In this document: positions 1-10,163 of the stretch, in pieces
Position numbering within the stretch: position 1 is the stretch's first letter
Layout of the letters: every line of letters begins with the position of its first letter
Source: Ehrlichia chaffeensis str. Arkansas
GTDB taxonomy: Bacteria > Pseudomonadota > Alphaproteobacteria > Rickettsiales > Anaplasmataceae
Reading direction: 5' to 3'
Assembly (NCBI RefSeq): GCF_000013145.1
Contig: NC_007799.1
Span: 1-64,000 of the forward strand
Length of the DNA stretch: 64,000 nucleotides
The notes under the pieces: generated by a model
The model's database searches: none
What the model was told of the DNA's origin: nothing
What the model saw: only the letters and a program-made list of their open reading frames with translations
Translations under genes and position numbers: made by a program

Positions 1-1
1 A

Positions 2-847
2 ATGACAAAAAGACTAGGAAAAGGCATTTTTGAGTTAATAGGGAATAGCACATTAGAAATTAACAACAACATCAGTACTGATACCCACCTTACAATGCCG
101 ATAAATTTATTAAACCCTAGTACATCACAACCAAGAAAAACTTTTAATCAAGAATGTCTTAAGGAACTGGCAGAATCTATTTCCAAACACGGCATAATAC
201 AACCAATAATCATCAGAAAAAATCCACATAAAAAAGGATATGAAATAATAGCAGGAGAAAGAAGATGGAGAGCTAGCATACTAGCAAAATTAAAATCAGT
301 ACCTGTAATTGTAAAAGAAATAAGTGATAGTCAGTGTTTAGAATTATCAATCATAGAAAACATACAAAGACAAGATCTAACACCTATAGAGGAAGCTGAA
401 GCATACTCTAACCTCATCAATACTTTTTCTTATACACATGAAGATTTAGCTTCCATTATAGGTAAAAGCCGTAGTCATATCACAAATATGATAAGAATAT
501 TATCTTTACCAACTTCTATAAAGTCTATGATAAACGATAAACTTATATCATTTGGACATGCCAGAGCTTTAATAAATATTGAAAATCCAGAAGCAATAGC
601 AGAAAAAATTATTTCTTTAAATTTAAACGTAAGACAAACTGAACTATTAATTAAAAATTTACAAAAACCACATAAGAAAAAATCCAAAGAAAACTTAACA
701 GAACTAGAGCAATCACTATCTGAAATATTAAATTTACAAATTAAAATAAACGGTTTAAAAAACAAAGGCAGTATTGTGATAAAATATAACAATACACAAC
801 AACTTAACTCAATACTAGAGAAGCTCAAGAAAGTAACTCAAACATAG
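2..847 (+). CDS. parB: Chromosome partitioning protein ParB
   Basis: This is a ParB/Spo0J-family DNA-binding CTPase that loads at parS sites and segregates the chromosome with ParA. The 281-residue protein opens with the family-typical MTKRLGKG. It has an NPxxxQPRKxF segment near residue 38, the CTP-binding GERRWRA motif at 85-91 and ENIQRQDL at 119-126, followed by a helix-turn-helix region around 140-165 and a basic C-terminal dimerisation part. Length is normal for the family. The start lies at the second base of the window, so its ribosome binding site is out of view. In this group parA normally lies just upstream, which would be off the window. No parS-like palindrome was seen nearby. 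Confidence 0.95.
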   Translation: MTKRLGKGIFELIGNSTLEINNNISTDTHLTMPINLLNPSTSQPRKTFNQECLKELAESISKHGIIQPIIIRKNPHKKGYEIIAGERRWRASILAKLKSVPVIVKEISDSQCLELSIIENIQRQDLTPIEEAEAYSNLINTFSYTHEDLASIIGKSRSHITNMIRILSLPTSIKSMINDKLISFGHARALINIENPEAIAEKIISLNLNVRQTELLIKNLQKPHKKKSKENLTELEQSLSEILNLQIKINGLKNKGSIVIKYNNTQQLNSILEKLKKVTQT

Positions 848-1004
848 ACTTTCAATATAACACCAAAGATATGTAACTTTCGAATACAATTACTGTTTTT
901 TTTTTACGCAAAAGTAATTCTTAAAAATCACTATATATAAAATTGTAATTGAGCTAATTATACATAGCATATATTATAATATAAATTATGGTTTACGTAT
1001 ATTA

Positions 1005-1532
1005 ATGGAAAATGATTTAATATGCCTCGGTGTGATTACATCATCTCACGGGATTAGCGGACATGTAAAAATAAAAACTTTTACAGAAAACCCAGAAGAT
1101 TTTACATCTTACGGAACATTAACTGATGGGATAAACACGTACGAAGTAGAAATAATATCTATCATATCACAAAACATAATAATTGCACAAATTAAAGGCA
1201 TAGTGTCAAGAACCGATGCAGATTTACTAAGAAACAAAAAGTTTTTTGTAGAGAAAAACAAATTACCTAACCCTACAAATGATGATGAATTCTATTATAG
1301 CGATTTAATAGGGCTAAACGTTGTTTTAGAAAACAATAATGTTTATGGAAACATAAAGAAAATCCACAATTTTGGATCATGTGATATTATAGAAATACGT
1401 CTTTCTAATTCAAAAAAAAGCACTATGTTACCTTTTACAAAAGATATATTCCCCTATGTCAATGTCAAAGAAAAATACATAATAATAACATTGCCAGAAG
1501 TTATAGGAAATAACAGTGACATTCAACGTTAA
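1005..1532 (+). CDS. rimM: Ribosome maturation factor RimM
   Basis: RimM helps mature the 30S subunit by acting on the 16S rRNA 3' domain and binding ribosomal protein S19. The 175-residue protein has the N-terminal beta-barrel opening ([16 protein letters not shown]) and a C-terminal PRC-barrel with the FYYSDLIGL stretch typical of the family. Its 3' end overlaps trmD by 17 nt, and rplS follows, so rimM-trmD-rplS looks like one operon, as in many bacteria. A possible -10 (TATAAT at 975-980) lies just upstream, but no convincing -35 is paired with it. Confidence 0.95.
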
Positions 1533-2223
1533 CGTTTTAACCATATTTCCAGAAATGTTTCCAGGAACATTAAGCCATTCAATAATAGGTAGAGCCCTAA
1601 ATAAAGGCCTTTGGAACCTTAATGTTATCGATATAAGATCATTTGCAAAAGATAAACATAAAACTGTAGATGACAGGCCTTACGGCGGTGGACCTGGAAT
1701 GATAATGAAAGCAGATGTTATAGGCTCAGCAATAGATGAAGTATTAAGTAAAAACAAAAACACAAAACTAATATACATGTCCCCCAGTGGAATAAAATTA
1801 AATCAAGATATTTCTGGACAATTAACACATTTTTCTAATATAACTATACTATGTGGTCGCTTTGAAGGAATAGATAAGAGAATTTTAGATTTTTATGATT
1901 TTCATGAAATAAGTATTGGAGATTATATATTATCTGGTGGAGAAGTTGCTTGTATGGTTCTCATAGAGACTTGTGTCAGGCTTATACCTGGGGTAGTTAG
2001 TAATACACAAAGTATACGTGATGAAAGTTTTACCTTAGACTATAAGTTAGAATACCCTCAGTACACACGTCCAGCAAAATGGAGGGGATTAGAGGTCCCT
2101 GATGTTTTACTCTCTGGAAATCATAAAAAGATTAACCTTTGGAAAGCCAATCAATCTTACTGTATAACCAAGCAAAGGCGTCCTGAATTGACTGGTACCA
2201 TAGATGGAGATATATATGAGTGA
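1516..2223 (+). CDS. trmD: tRNA (guanine-N1)-methyltransferase TrmD
   Basis: TrmD makes m1G37 in tRNAs read next to a G, using S-adenosylmethionine, and so prevents +1 frameshifting. The 235-residue protein carries the SPOUT-class trefoil-knot signatures: [11 protein letters not shown] at residues 52-62 and, further on, [11 protein letters not shown]. It begins with a GTG codon inside the end of rimM (17-nt overlap), and its end overlaps the start of rplS. These overlaps suggest translational coupling of the three genes. Length is normal and no key motif is missing. Confidence 0.96.
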
Positions 2224-2593
2224 TTTGCTTAAGGAGTTCAATGAACAACAAATGAAATTGTTGTCCAACAAAGAAATACCAAAGTTTAGTTCAGGTGATA
2301 CACTAAGAGTAAGCATGAAAATTTTTGATGGAGTAAGCGAACGTTTACAGGTATTCGAGGGAGTATGTATCAAAAGAAAAAATAACGGGTTACACTCTTC
2401 ATTCACTTTAAGAAAAATAAGTTACAATGAAAGTATTCAATTACAGGTGTTTTTATACTCTCCCATAGTAGAGTCTATAGAGGTTATTAAATTCGGTAGA
2501 GTACGTAGAGCAAAGCTTTATTATATGCTCAGTCTATTTGGTAAATCTGCAAGAATAAAAGAACGTAGTGATAGGACAAAAAAGCTATCCTAA
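2216..2593 (+). CDS. rplS: 50S ribosomal protein L19
   Basis: L19 sits at the 30S-50S interface of the ribosome. I place the start at 2216 ([12 protein letters not shown], 125 residues) rather than at the in-frame ATG at 2204. A GGAGA Shine-Dalgarno (2206-2210) stands five bases before it, and L19 proteins normally start this way. Conserved stretches include FxxGDTLRVx[13 protein letters not shown], and the end region FGKSARIKE. It overlaps the trmD stop by 8 nt and is the last gene of the rimM-trmD-rplS operon. An imperfect stem (2592-2599 with 2622-2629) follows the stop but has no good T-run. Confidence 0.95.
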
Positions 2594-2851
2594 TTACAAT
2601 TTCATACAGTATATCTCAATTTTGTAATTATTATTTATCACACATTGAAAATTTACATGTAGGTGCTGTTTATTACAAGTTTTAAGGTTTTACCTATTTG
2701 AAGCTTTTCAGTTAGTTTTCTCTAATTGCTTGTACCTTTAAAAGGGCTGAACACATAAATTCCTTTCATAGTAAAGAGTAATTAGTAGCATATATGCTAA
2801 AAGTACTACCACTTACTGTGTAGTTAGTATTTAGATTTTGGCTATAAAACT

Positions 2852-3337
2852 TTACTTCATTTTATGTAACAGGAAATCCATAGCTGCACTTGCTGATGAC
2901 ATTTGTACTTTACATCTATTCATATCACTAAAGTAATATTTTTTACAATCTCTTTCTATATTTGAAGCATAACCTATATAAACCAAACCTACTTGCTCAT
3001 CACCAACTCTAGGACCAGCAAACCCAGTGATTGAGACAGACACATTAGCCTTTGAATTTTCTAAAACACCAACTGCCATCAAAACAGATACTTCTGAACT
3101 CACAGCTCCATATTTACTAATAAGATCTTTATCAATATTTAAAAATTTAGCCTTAGATTCATCTGAATACACTACAAAACTAGAATCTAACACTTTTGAT
3201 GCACCTGGGATACAAGAGAATAGAAAAGACATTAATCCTGCTGTACATGATTCAGCTATTACTATTTTAGAATTGTTTTCTATTAGTTTCGAGACACAAG
3301 TTTCAGCTTTTTTTAATATTTCTTGTTCTATTATCAT
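2852..3337 (-). CDS. CinA C-terminal family protein (nicotinamide-nucleotide amidase PncC type)
   Basis: The 161-residue protein is the stand-alone CinA C-terminal domain. Characterised members deamidate nicotinamide mononucleotide in NAD salvage. Visible family features are the IAESCTAG motif near residue 26, a GASKVLDSSFVVYS segment, the YGAVS stretch and the SITGFAGP motif. The N-terminal molybdopterin-binding-like half of full CinA is absent, which is common for PncC proteins. It is a single gene on the minus strand between two plus-strand operons. Enzymatic activity is inferred from the family. NAD metabolism is also represented in this window by nadA and nadC. Confidence 0.88.
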   Translation of the reverse strand: MIIEQEILKKAETCVSKLIENNSKIVIAESCTAGLMSFLFSCIPGASKVLDSSFVVYSDESKAKFLNIDKDLISKYGAVSSEVSVLMAVGVLENSKANVSVSITGFAGPRVGDEQVGLVYIGYASNIERDCKKYYFSDMNRCKVQMSSASAAMDFLLHKMK

Positions 3338-3682
3338 GTAATAACACTATCAAATTATAAATAAATTCATATAATCACTACAAAGCAAATCATACAATAA
3401 AATTTAGCAACAAAATAACAAAACATAAATATATTAAGTCAAAAAATCCATATACTATTAATAATAGAAGTAATATCTTATAAATGTTTACTAACTTTAC
3501 TTACAACAAAAAACACAGTTATTAAGTTATAAAAAGTGTAGCTCCTCAAATTCTCCATACAAAATTATTTAAGAATAGCAATTGAGTTAAAAAATACAAT
3601 GTAACACACTCAAAATTAAGATATAATAGCAAAATAAAGTTGTGACTTTAAAGATTAAATAGTAACTTATGGTTAATATAAT
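3338..3682. other. Intergenic region between cinA-like gene and thrS
   Basis: This 345-bp spacer separates two divergent genes, so it should contain promoters for both. It is strongly A/C-rich on the + strand: the 60 bases from 3361 contain 10 C and 2 G. I see no open reading frame of note, no RNA gene and no clear T-box or other leader structure in front of thrS. Confidence 0.6.
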
Positions 3683-5584
3683 ATGATAAACATCCACTTT
3701 AGTAACAATTTATGCAAGCAGTTTCATCGTGGAATTAAAGGACATGATATAGTAAATGACCTATTTCCAAAATTAAAAAACGAAACAATAGCTGCAAAAG
3801 TAAACGGAGAATTATACGATTTATCAAGAGAAATCATAGAAAATTGCACTTTTGAAGTCATAACGATAAACAGCGAAGAAGGTCTTGAAATTATACGTCA
3901 TGATACTGCTCACATCATGGCACAAGCCGTGAAAGAAATGTTTCCAGATGTTCAAATAACTATTGGACCAACTATTAAAGACGGTTTTTATTATGATTTC
4001 GCAACAAATCATAACTTTTCTAGTGATGACCTAGAAATAATAGAAAAGAAAATGATAGAAATTATAAATAAAAATGAAAGCTTTATACGGGAAGTATGGT
4101 CTAGAGAAGAAGCTATAAAATTCTTCTCAAGTATAGGAGAAGACTATAAGGTCAAAATAATATCTAATATTCCAAGTAATGAGAATATTACTGTTTATAA
4201 GCAGGGAAGTTTTACTGATTTATGTCGTGGACCACATGCACCTTCAACAAAAACATCAAGAGCATTTAAATTAACAAAAGTATCTGGATCTTATTGGCAA
4301 GGCAATTCAAATAATGAAAGATTACAAAGAATTTATGGTACAGCATGGCGTAATGAAGAAGAATTAAAACTTTACTTAAATAATTTAATAGAAGCAGAAA
4401 AAAGAGATCACAGAAAAATTGGTAGGGAATTAGAGTTGTTTCATATTCAAAATGAAGCATGCGGTCAAATATTTTGGCACACAAAAGGGTGGACTATTTA
4501 TCGTATTATAGAAAATTATATACGAAAAAAACTAGAAAATAATGGATATATAGAAGTAAAAACCCCCATATTGTTAAACAAAGAACTTTGGGAAAAATCA
4601 GGACATTGGGATAAGTTTCGTGAAAACATGTTTTTAAGTGAAGCAGAAGATAAAACTTTAGCCATAAAACCAATGAATTGCCCATGCCACATACAGATCT
4701 TTAACTCAAAAATTAGAAGTTATCGAGATTTACCAATACGAATGGCAGAATTTGGAACATGTCATAGGTATGAAGCATCAGGAGCATTACATGGGTTAAT
4801 GAGAGTTCGCGGTTTTACTCAAGATGATGCTCACATTTTCTGTACAGAAAGCCAAATTACATCTGAAGCTCTAAAGTTTTGTAATTTACTCATAGAAATC
4901 TACAAAGATTTTGGTTTCACCGATATTCTAGTAAAATTTTCAGATCGTCCAAAGAACAGAGCTGGTAGCGATGAAATATGGGATAAAGCTGAAGCAGCAT
5001 TAAAGAAATCAGTCGAAGTTGCTAACTTAAGTTATGTTTTAAACCCTGGAGATGGAGCATTCTATGGACCAAAATTAGAATTTACATTAAAAGATGCTAT
5101 TGGCAGAGAATGGCAATGTGGAACTCTACAAATGGATTTCGTATTACCTGAAAGGTTAGGTGCCTACTATATAGGTAGTGATGGGAAAAAACATCATCCA
5201 GTAATGCTACACCGTGCTATCTTAGGTACTTTTGAAAGGTTCATAGGAATATTAATTGAACATCATTCAGGCAAATTTCCAATGTGGTTAGCTCCTATAC
5301 AATTATCAATATTAACTATCAGTGAAGATTCCATTAACTATGCTAATTCCTTGAAAATAAAAGCCGAAGAACATAATATAAGAGTTGAACTAGATACTAC
5401 AAACGAAAAAATAAATTATAAGATACGGAACCATATCCACAAGAAAGTACCTGTGTTCTGGATAGTAGGTAAAAAAGAAGTTGAAGAAAATTCTGTATCT
5501 ATACGTTATTTAGAGTCCAATAAGCAGCACGTTATGCCTATTGATAAAGCGTTGAAAACATTATTAACTTGTGCTAGCATCTAG
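3683..5584 (+). CDS. thrS: Threonyl-tRNA synthetase
   Basis: This class II synthetase charges tRNA-Thr. At 633 residues it is full length, with an N-terminal TGS domain, the SAD editing domain (HDTAHIMAQ with the HxxxH editing motif near residues 75-79), the catalytic core with [37 protein letters not shown] and the motif 3 region [13 protein letters not shown], and a C-terminal anticodon-binding domain. The zinc-binding Cys and His residues of the core are present. infC follows after 24 bp, the same thrS-infC order as in many bacteria, and is probably co-transcribed. Confidence 0.97.
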   Translation: MINIHFSNNLCKQFHRGIKGHDIVNDLFPKLKNETIAAKVNGELYDLSREIIENCTFEVITINSEEGLEIIRHDTAHIMAQAVKEMFPDVQITIGPTIKDGFYYDFATNHNFSSDDLEIIEKKMIEIINKNESFIREVWSREEAIKFFSSIGEDYKVKIISNIPSNENITVYKQGSFTDLCRGPHAPSTKTSRAFKLTKVSGSYWQGNSNNERLQRIYGTAWRNEEELKLYLNNLIEAEKRDHRKIGRELELFHIQNEACGQIFWHTKGWTIYRIIENYIRKKLENNGYIEVKTPILLNKELWEKSGHWDKFRENMFLSEAEDKTLAIKPMNCPCHIQIFNSKIRSYRDLPIRMAEFGTCHRYEASGALHGLMRVRGFTQDDAHIFCTESQITSEALKFCNLLIEIYKDFGFTDILVKFSDRPKNRAGSDEIWDKAEAALKKSVEVANLSYVLNPGDGAFYGPKLEFTLKDAIGREWQCGTLQMDFVLPERLGAYYIGSDGKKHHPVMLHRAILGTFERFIGILIEHHSGKFPMWLAPIQLSILTISEDSINYANSLKIKAEEHNIRVELDTTNEKINYKIRNHIHKKVPVFWIVGKKEVEENSVSIRYLESNKQHVMPIDKALKTLLTCASI

Positions 5585-5608
5585 TAAATTTTAGTCAGGA
5601 GTGTAAGA

Positions 5609-6130
5609 TTGAAAACAAAAAAGTTCTCTAATAAAAACAAGATTAATGAAATGATCACAGCAAAAAAAGTAAAGCTTGTTGATCAAAATAGTGTTATGAT
5701 TGGAGTTGTAGACATTGAAGAAGCCTTATCTAGAGCTAAAGCTGTCAATTTAGACTTAGTTGAAATAGTACATGATGATCAATATCCTTTATGTAAGATA
5801 TTTGACTACAGTAAATATAGGTACAGCCATAAGAAGAAAATAAGCGATTCAAAAAAGAAACAAAAAACCATCATAGTAAAAGAACTTAAGTTTAAGCTTA
5901 ATATTGGAGATAATGACTATAACGTAAAATTGAACATGTTACGTGGATTTATAGAAAGAGGTGATAAAGTAAAAATATCGCTAAGATTTATAGGAAGGGA
6001 AATACTTCATCCAGAAGTCGGAATGGAGATTATAGAAAGGTTAATAAGAGACACCGCTGATATTGCAAAACCTGAAAATTTACCAAAAAAGGAAGGTAAT
6101 ATAATTAACATGGTATTAACTGCAAAATAA
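5609..6130 (+). CDS. infC: Translation initiation factor IF-3
   Basis: IF-3 binds the 30S subunit, prevents premature 50S joining and checks the start codon and initiator tRNA. The 173-residue protein shows both domains: an N-terminal half with INEMITAKKVKLVD, and a C-terminal half with KELKFKLNIGDNDYNVKL and RFIGREILHPEVG. The start is a TTG codon preceded by a good Shine-Dalgarno (CAGGAG at 5596-5601, seven bases upstream). Rare starts are typical of infC and are used elsewhere for autoregulation by IF-3. It follows thrS. The rpmI-rplT genes that often come next are absent here. Confidence 0.96.
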   Translation: MKTKKFSNKNKINEMITAKKVKLVDQNSVMIGVVDIEEALSRAKAVNLDLVEIVHDDQYPLCKIFDYSKYRYSHKKKISDSKKKQKTIIVKELKFKLNIGDNDYNVKLNMLRGFIERGDKVKISLRFIGREILHPEVGMEIIERLIRDTADIAKPENLPKKEGNIINMVLTAK

Positions 6131-6148
6131 AATTTTTATATAACTCCA

Positions 6149-6180
6149 GAGCATTATAGCATTTTTAAGTTGTAATGCTC
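6149..6180 (+). terminator. Possible hairpin downstream of infC
   Basis: An 8-bp perfect stem (GAGCATTA with TAATGCTC) encloses a 16-nt loop 18 nt after the infC stop. It has no run of T residues behind it, so it may be a weak or factor-dependent terminator, or an mRNA 3' end stabiliser. Confidence 0.35.
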
Positions 6181-6416
6181 TAACTTCCAAGAATTGGTTT
6201 GATTATTAACAATACTCACAGTGAAGTGAAGACATTCTAATTCAAGCAGCGTATAATAGAATACAAAACATACTATAAACTTTAATCGACACAACATACC
6301 AGGAAAAATTACTATCAATTATATCATGGCTACAATAAGAATTAAAAAATTGTAAATATAAAACTAGTTGACAATATATCAATGTTATTGCTCTGGAGCA
6401 CAGGGCATTATTACCT

Positions 6417-6884
6417 TTAATTACTGCTTACAAAACTTTCAAAAATACCACATTTATCATCATCTTTAATAAAAACTTCAACATCTCTAAGATTTTCTTT
6501 CGTAGAATACTTTATATTTATTTTTAGGTTAAAATCCAATATGTCATTTAATAAGTCAGGCCACTCTATAATTCCCACTCCATCATCACAAATGGATTCT
6601 ATTCCTAAATCATACACCTCACGCAAGGAATTAATTCTATACAAATCAATGTGATATATCGTAAATTTATTAGAATGATATTCATTAATAATACTAAAAG
6701 TAGGACTACCCACATCTTCACATGGAGCTAATGCATGAACTAAAAACCTAACAAAAGTAGTTTTGCCAACACCTAAATCCCCAACTAAAGATATACTGTC
6801 GCCTTTTTTCAAACCTAAAGCAATAAAACGTGCCAATTTCTCCAAAAATACTAAATCTACAGAACTATATTTAAATTGCAACAC
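6417..6884 (-). CDS. tsaE: tRNA threonylcarbamoyladenosine biosynthesis ATPase TsaE
   Basis: TsaE (YjeE) is the ATPase that works with TsaB and TsaD to form t6A37 on ANN-reading tRNAs. The 155-residue protein has the P-loop GDLGVGKTTF at residues 35-44, the SPTFSIINEY stretch and a HIDLYR segment that matches the family Walker B region. It is the last gene of a minus-strand trio: its start lies 19 bp downstream of the stop of the Bax-inhibitor-1 family gene. Length is normal. Confidence 0.93.
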   Translation of the reverse strand: MLQFKYSSVDLVFLEKLARFIALGLKKGDSISLVGDLGVGKTTFVRFLVHALAPCEDVGSPTFSIINEYHSNKFTIYHIDLYRINSLREVYDLGIESICDDGVGIIEWPDLLNDILDFNLKINIKYSTKENLRDVEVFIKDDDKCGIFESFVSSN

Positions 6885-6903
6885 ATTCTTCTTGAAAAAA
6901 AAA

Positions 6904-7605
6904 TTACTTACGTTCGCCTTGCAAATTTAGCAAGCTTATAAATATATTAATGTAATTAAAATATAAAGTAGTTGCACCCAGTATAGCCATCTTATTCACA
7001 GAAGAATCAGTGCCATCATTAAACTTATAATACATATCCTTAATTCTTTGAGCATCATACGCAGTCATACCAGTAAATACAACCACCGCAACAACTGACA
7101 AGGCAAAATGTAATGGTCCACTACCTAAAAACAAATTAACCAGTGAAGCTATAGCTATCCCTATAACACCCATAAATAAGAAAGTCCCAAACTGAGACAA
7201 ATCCTTTTTAGTAACATTACCATACCATGCCATTACACCAAACATGGAAGATGAAATAAAGAACACTTTTGCAATACTCGCTGCCGTATATACTAGAAAC
7301 ACATAAGAAATAGATACCCCAACTAATGCCGCAAAGCTAAAGAATATCATCAATATGGCTTGAAAGCTTAAAACATTCAGCTTATACGACATTAGAAAAA
7401 CTAATCCCATAGGTGCAAAAACAATCACCCAGTGTAAAGGAGTATTATATACCATAGAAATAACAGCAGGAGAAGAAGCCACAAAAAATGCTACTATACC
7501 AGTCAAACCTAAAGCCATAGCCATGTAATTATATACTTTTACTAGATAATTCCTCAGTCCAGCGCTATAGTAAGCACCTTGCTGTACATTACTGTAATTA
7601 TCCAT
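6904..7605 (-). CDS. Bax inhibitor-1/YccA family membrane protein
   Basis: The 233-residue protein belongs to the BI-1-like family of seven-helix inner-membrane proteins, some of which act as pH-sensitive calcium leak channels or interact with FtsH. It has an N-terminal LRNYLVKVYNYMAMALGLTG stretch, about seven hydrophobic segments, and the C-terminal MTAYDAQRIKDMY and LYFNYINIFISLL stretches diagnostic of the family. It lies between a membrane protein gene of unknown function (68 bp upstream) and tsaE (19 bp downstream), all on the minus strand. Its role in this organism is not known from sequence. Confidence 0.9.
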   Translation of the reverse strand: MDNYSNVQQGAYYSAGLRNYLVKVYNYMAMALGLTGIVAFFVASSPAVISMVYNTPLHWVIVFAPMGLVFLMSYKLNVLSFQAILMIFFSFAALVGVSISYVFLVYTAASIAKVFFISSSMFGVMAWYGNVTKKDLSQFGTFLFMGVIGIAIASLVNLFLGSGPLHFALSVVAVVVFTGMTAYDAQRIKDMYYKFNDGTDSSVNKMAILGATTLYFNYINIFISLLNLQGERK

Positions 7606-7673
7606 AAATACTCCACTTCAGAAAAAACCACTGAATTATAGCAAAAAAATATAAAAATATCAATACAAATTTA

Positions 7674-8693
7674 TCATGAATCTTGTAAAAGATGTCTTGT
7701 CTCACAACAAATTTGCTCAACATCCTGCATATTGGAGTTAACGCTAGCACCTTTAGGTAGTCCATTACGTACTTCATTAGATAATTTATCATGTTGTTGT
7801 GTACTCATATATAGCATCAGTCCATACCCAAAACAAAATATTGCCATACCAACAGCACGAACTATTAATGCCATTGGAAACGCATCCATACCAAGAGGAC
7901 CAAGAACTCCTGTATACATTGCACCACCTCTAGTCTCAAAAGAAAGCAACACTTTCCCAGCTAAAATTAAAAAAGTACCAAAAAATAGACTAGTAAGAAC
8001 TAATGATTGAGCAACACTGTATGTAGACTTACCATCTTTATTCTTATTTTTATTACATTTAATCATGTAAGAACATAAAAACATACCTGCAGCTATTGTG
8101 AAAAGTATATTCCCTACAGTATCTACAATTCCCTGCAAGTTAAACGCAGTATCAACAGGAATTTTACTGACATCAAAAATTGCTGGAAGTGTCAAACTAA
8201 AAACAGCAATCGCTTGCATAATAGTAGTACAAAATGTACCTGCAAGATCAAACTTATTCGCATGCGTCTCACAAAAGTTTGCAAATTTAATACTAGTAGG
8301 ATTTACACGTTCATCAAATTGATCTTGACTGATTCTTTTCAATTTTTCATTTACTTTTCTTTTTTCCCTTTCTAAATATAGAACATTGTATAAACCTGCT
8401 ATAAGAAAAGTTACACACAAAAACAAGGCTAAATAATCCATAAAATTAGCAAAAAGTGTTAACTGATTTTGCGTTAAATCCAGAACCCCTGATTGCATGA
8501 CAGCAAATGAAACAAAAACTACAAAGTAAAGAACACTTGTAACCATAACTATTTTCTTTCTAATCAGATCTTGACGATCCAACTTCAATAACATACTATT
8601 GTATAGTTTCCTTTGTATATCACCTCGACTAATGCCTTCATATTGTTCAAGTTGTCTTCTATCTTCACCAAACATTCTACCCTCCACGCTCAC
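7674..8693 (-). CDS. Polytopic membrane protein of unknown function
   Basis: I do not recognise a family for this 339-residue protein. It has a hydrophilic N-terminus of about 45 residues, then hydrophobic stretches near 48-66, 78-102, 155-180, 188-208, 228-250 and 275-300, so roughly six membrane helices. A basic connecting loop lies near 108-130 and a soluble C-terminal tail contains a CC pair. It is the first gene of a minus-strand group with the Bax-inhibitor-1 gene and tsaE. Its reading frame uses codons like its neighbours and looks intact. It is probably restricted to Ehrlichia and relatives, which is inference. Confidence 0.8.
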   Translation of the reverse strand: MSVEGRMFGEDRRQLEQYEGISRGDIQRKLYNSMLLKLDRQDLIRKKIVMVTSVLYFVVFVSFAVMQSGVLDLTQNQLTLFANFMDYLALFLCVTFLIAGLYNVLYLEREKRKVNEKLKRISQDQFDERVNPTSIKFANFCETHANKFDLAGTFCTTIMQAIAVFSLTLPAIFDVSKIPVDTAFNLQGIVDTVGNILFTIAAGMFLCSYMIKCNKNKNKDGKSTYSVAQSLVLTSLFFGTFLILAGKVLLSFETRGGAMYTGVLGPLGMDAFPMALIVRAVGMAIFCFGYGLMLYMSTQQHDKLSNEVRNGLPKGASVNSNMQDVEQICCETRHLLQDS

Positions 8694-8880
8694 AACAAGT
8701 ACACACTTACTTTTAGAATCAAATGATAGTTCTACAGTTATATTATATCATAACTATAAAAAAAAACAAAACCATTAACTTGTTTACTCTCTGATAATAT
8801 AAATATTTTTTAATATACTAAAAAAGGTATAAAAATGCAAAACATTATTATTAATTATTTTATATAAAAAAAGAAAAAAT

Positions 8881-9888
8881 ATGAAAATAGGAATAAATGG
8901 ATTAGGTCGTATTGGAAGATGCTTAATAAGAGCCATATACGAAAATGAATTATTATATAAACACAAAATAGAATTATCTGCATTAAATGGATCTACATCA
9001 CCAGAAACACATGCACATCTTATTCAATATGATTCTGTTCATGGAAAATTTCCACATAATGTAACATCAGAAGAAGGATATATAATAATAAATGATAAAA
9101 AAATCCCATTATCAACAGAAAAAGAACCTAAAAGCATTCCTTGGGAAAAACATAACGTAGATATCGTACTAGAATGTACAGGAAAATTTAATAAAAAATC
9201 TTTAGCAGAACAACATATAAACTCTACAGTAAAAAAAGTTTTAGTATCAGCACCCATGCAAGATTCTGATGCAACAATCGTATATGGTGTAAATAATGAA
9301 ATGCTAAAAAAAGAGCACAATATTATCTCAGCTGGATCATGCACAACAAACTGCATAGCACCTATTTTAAAAATCATGAATGATACTATAGGAATCAATA
9401 ATGGATTTATGACAACTATACACTCATACACAAATGACCAAAACTTAGTTGATAACAATCACAAAGATGTAAGAAGGGCAAGAGCATGCATGATGTCTAT
9501 AATTCCTACTACAACAGGAGCAACAAAAACTATTGATTTAATAATACCAGAATTAAAAGGAAAACTTAATGGAACCGCTGTACGTGTACCTACAGCAAAC
9601 GTATCCATGGTAGACTTAGTTTTTAATTCCATTAAATCAACTACTGCTAATGAAATAAACGACATAATAAAAAATTCTTCACAAAACTCCAAAGTAATAA
9701 ACATAACAGATAAGAAATTAGTATCTATAGACTTCTGTCACAGTACATATAGTTCAATAGTAGATGCTGATGAAACATATGTTACCAATAATAATCTGTG
9801 TCGTATAGCAGCTTGGTATGACAATGAGTGGGCTTTTGCTATGAGAATGTTAGATATAGTATTACTATTATCAGAAAATCATATTTAA
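8881..9888 (+). CDS. gap: Glyceraldehyde-3-phosphate dehydrogenase, type I
   Basis: The enzyme interconverts glyceraldehyde 3-phosphate and 1,3-bisphosphoglycerate with NAD. The 335-residue protein has the Rossmann opening GINGLGRIGR (residues 4-13), the active-site SCTTNCIAP with catalytic Cys154, and the late YDNEWAFAMRM stretch. In Ehrlichia this enzyme is thought to serve mainly gluconeogenesis; pgk is also in this window at 47.9 kb. A fragment of this gene (about 8948-9026) also occurs in reverse orientation inside the pseudogene at 32115-32647. Codon use here is markedly A-rich, as for other left-arm plus-strand genes. Confidence 0.97.
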   Translation: MKIGINGLGRIGRCLIRAIYENELLYKHKIELSALNGSTSPETHAHLIQYDSVHGKFPHNVTSEEGYIIINDKKIPLSTEKEPKSIPWEKHNVDIVLECTGKFNKKSLAEQHINSTVKKVLVSAPMQDSDATIVYGVNNEMLKKEHNIISAGSCTTNCIAPILKIMNDTIGINNGFMTTIHSYTNDQNLVDNNHKDVRRARACMMSIIPTTTGATKTIDLIIPELKGKLNGTAVRVPTANVSMVDLVFNSIKSTTANEINDIIKNSSQNSKVINITDKKLVSIDFCHSTYSSIVDADETYVTNNNLCRIAAWYDNEWAFAMRMLDIVLLLSENHI

Positions 9889-10163
9889 AAAATGTAGGTA
9901 AGGATTGTATTACTTAAGAAATTAAGATTATAACTATCTTTACCTATAAAATACCTGGCCACGAAAACACATTTATAAGTACAAAGCAAAGCTTAATAAC
10001 ACCTATAACCTGTTATAAAGGTATGCAACAAAAAACATAGACATATATTGCTCAACTACTAAATACTTTTAAATGACAAGTACAGAATTCTTACCCACTG
10101 TAACAATACTATACACTTTAAGTATAATAAATTTGGTATTATAAAAAAAAATAAGTTTTATAG

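Noticed and set aside
1..3000. parS site near parB
   Set aside because: I looked for the GTTTCACGTGAAAC-type palindrome and did not find one in the window.
3027..3341. Plus-strand frame opposite the CinA-like gene
   Set aside because: It is antisense to a well-supported gene and shows no family features; likewise other antisense frames at 475-828, 9039-9458, 20909-21370 and 44076-44315.
7598..7792. Short minus-strand frame overlapping two membrane protein genes
   Set aside because: It bridges the end of one real gene and the start of another in a different frame, with no Shine-Dalgarno or motif.
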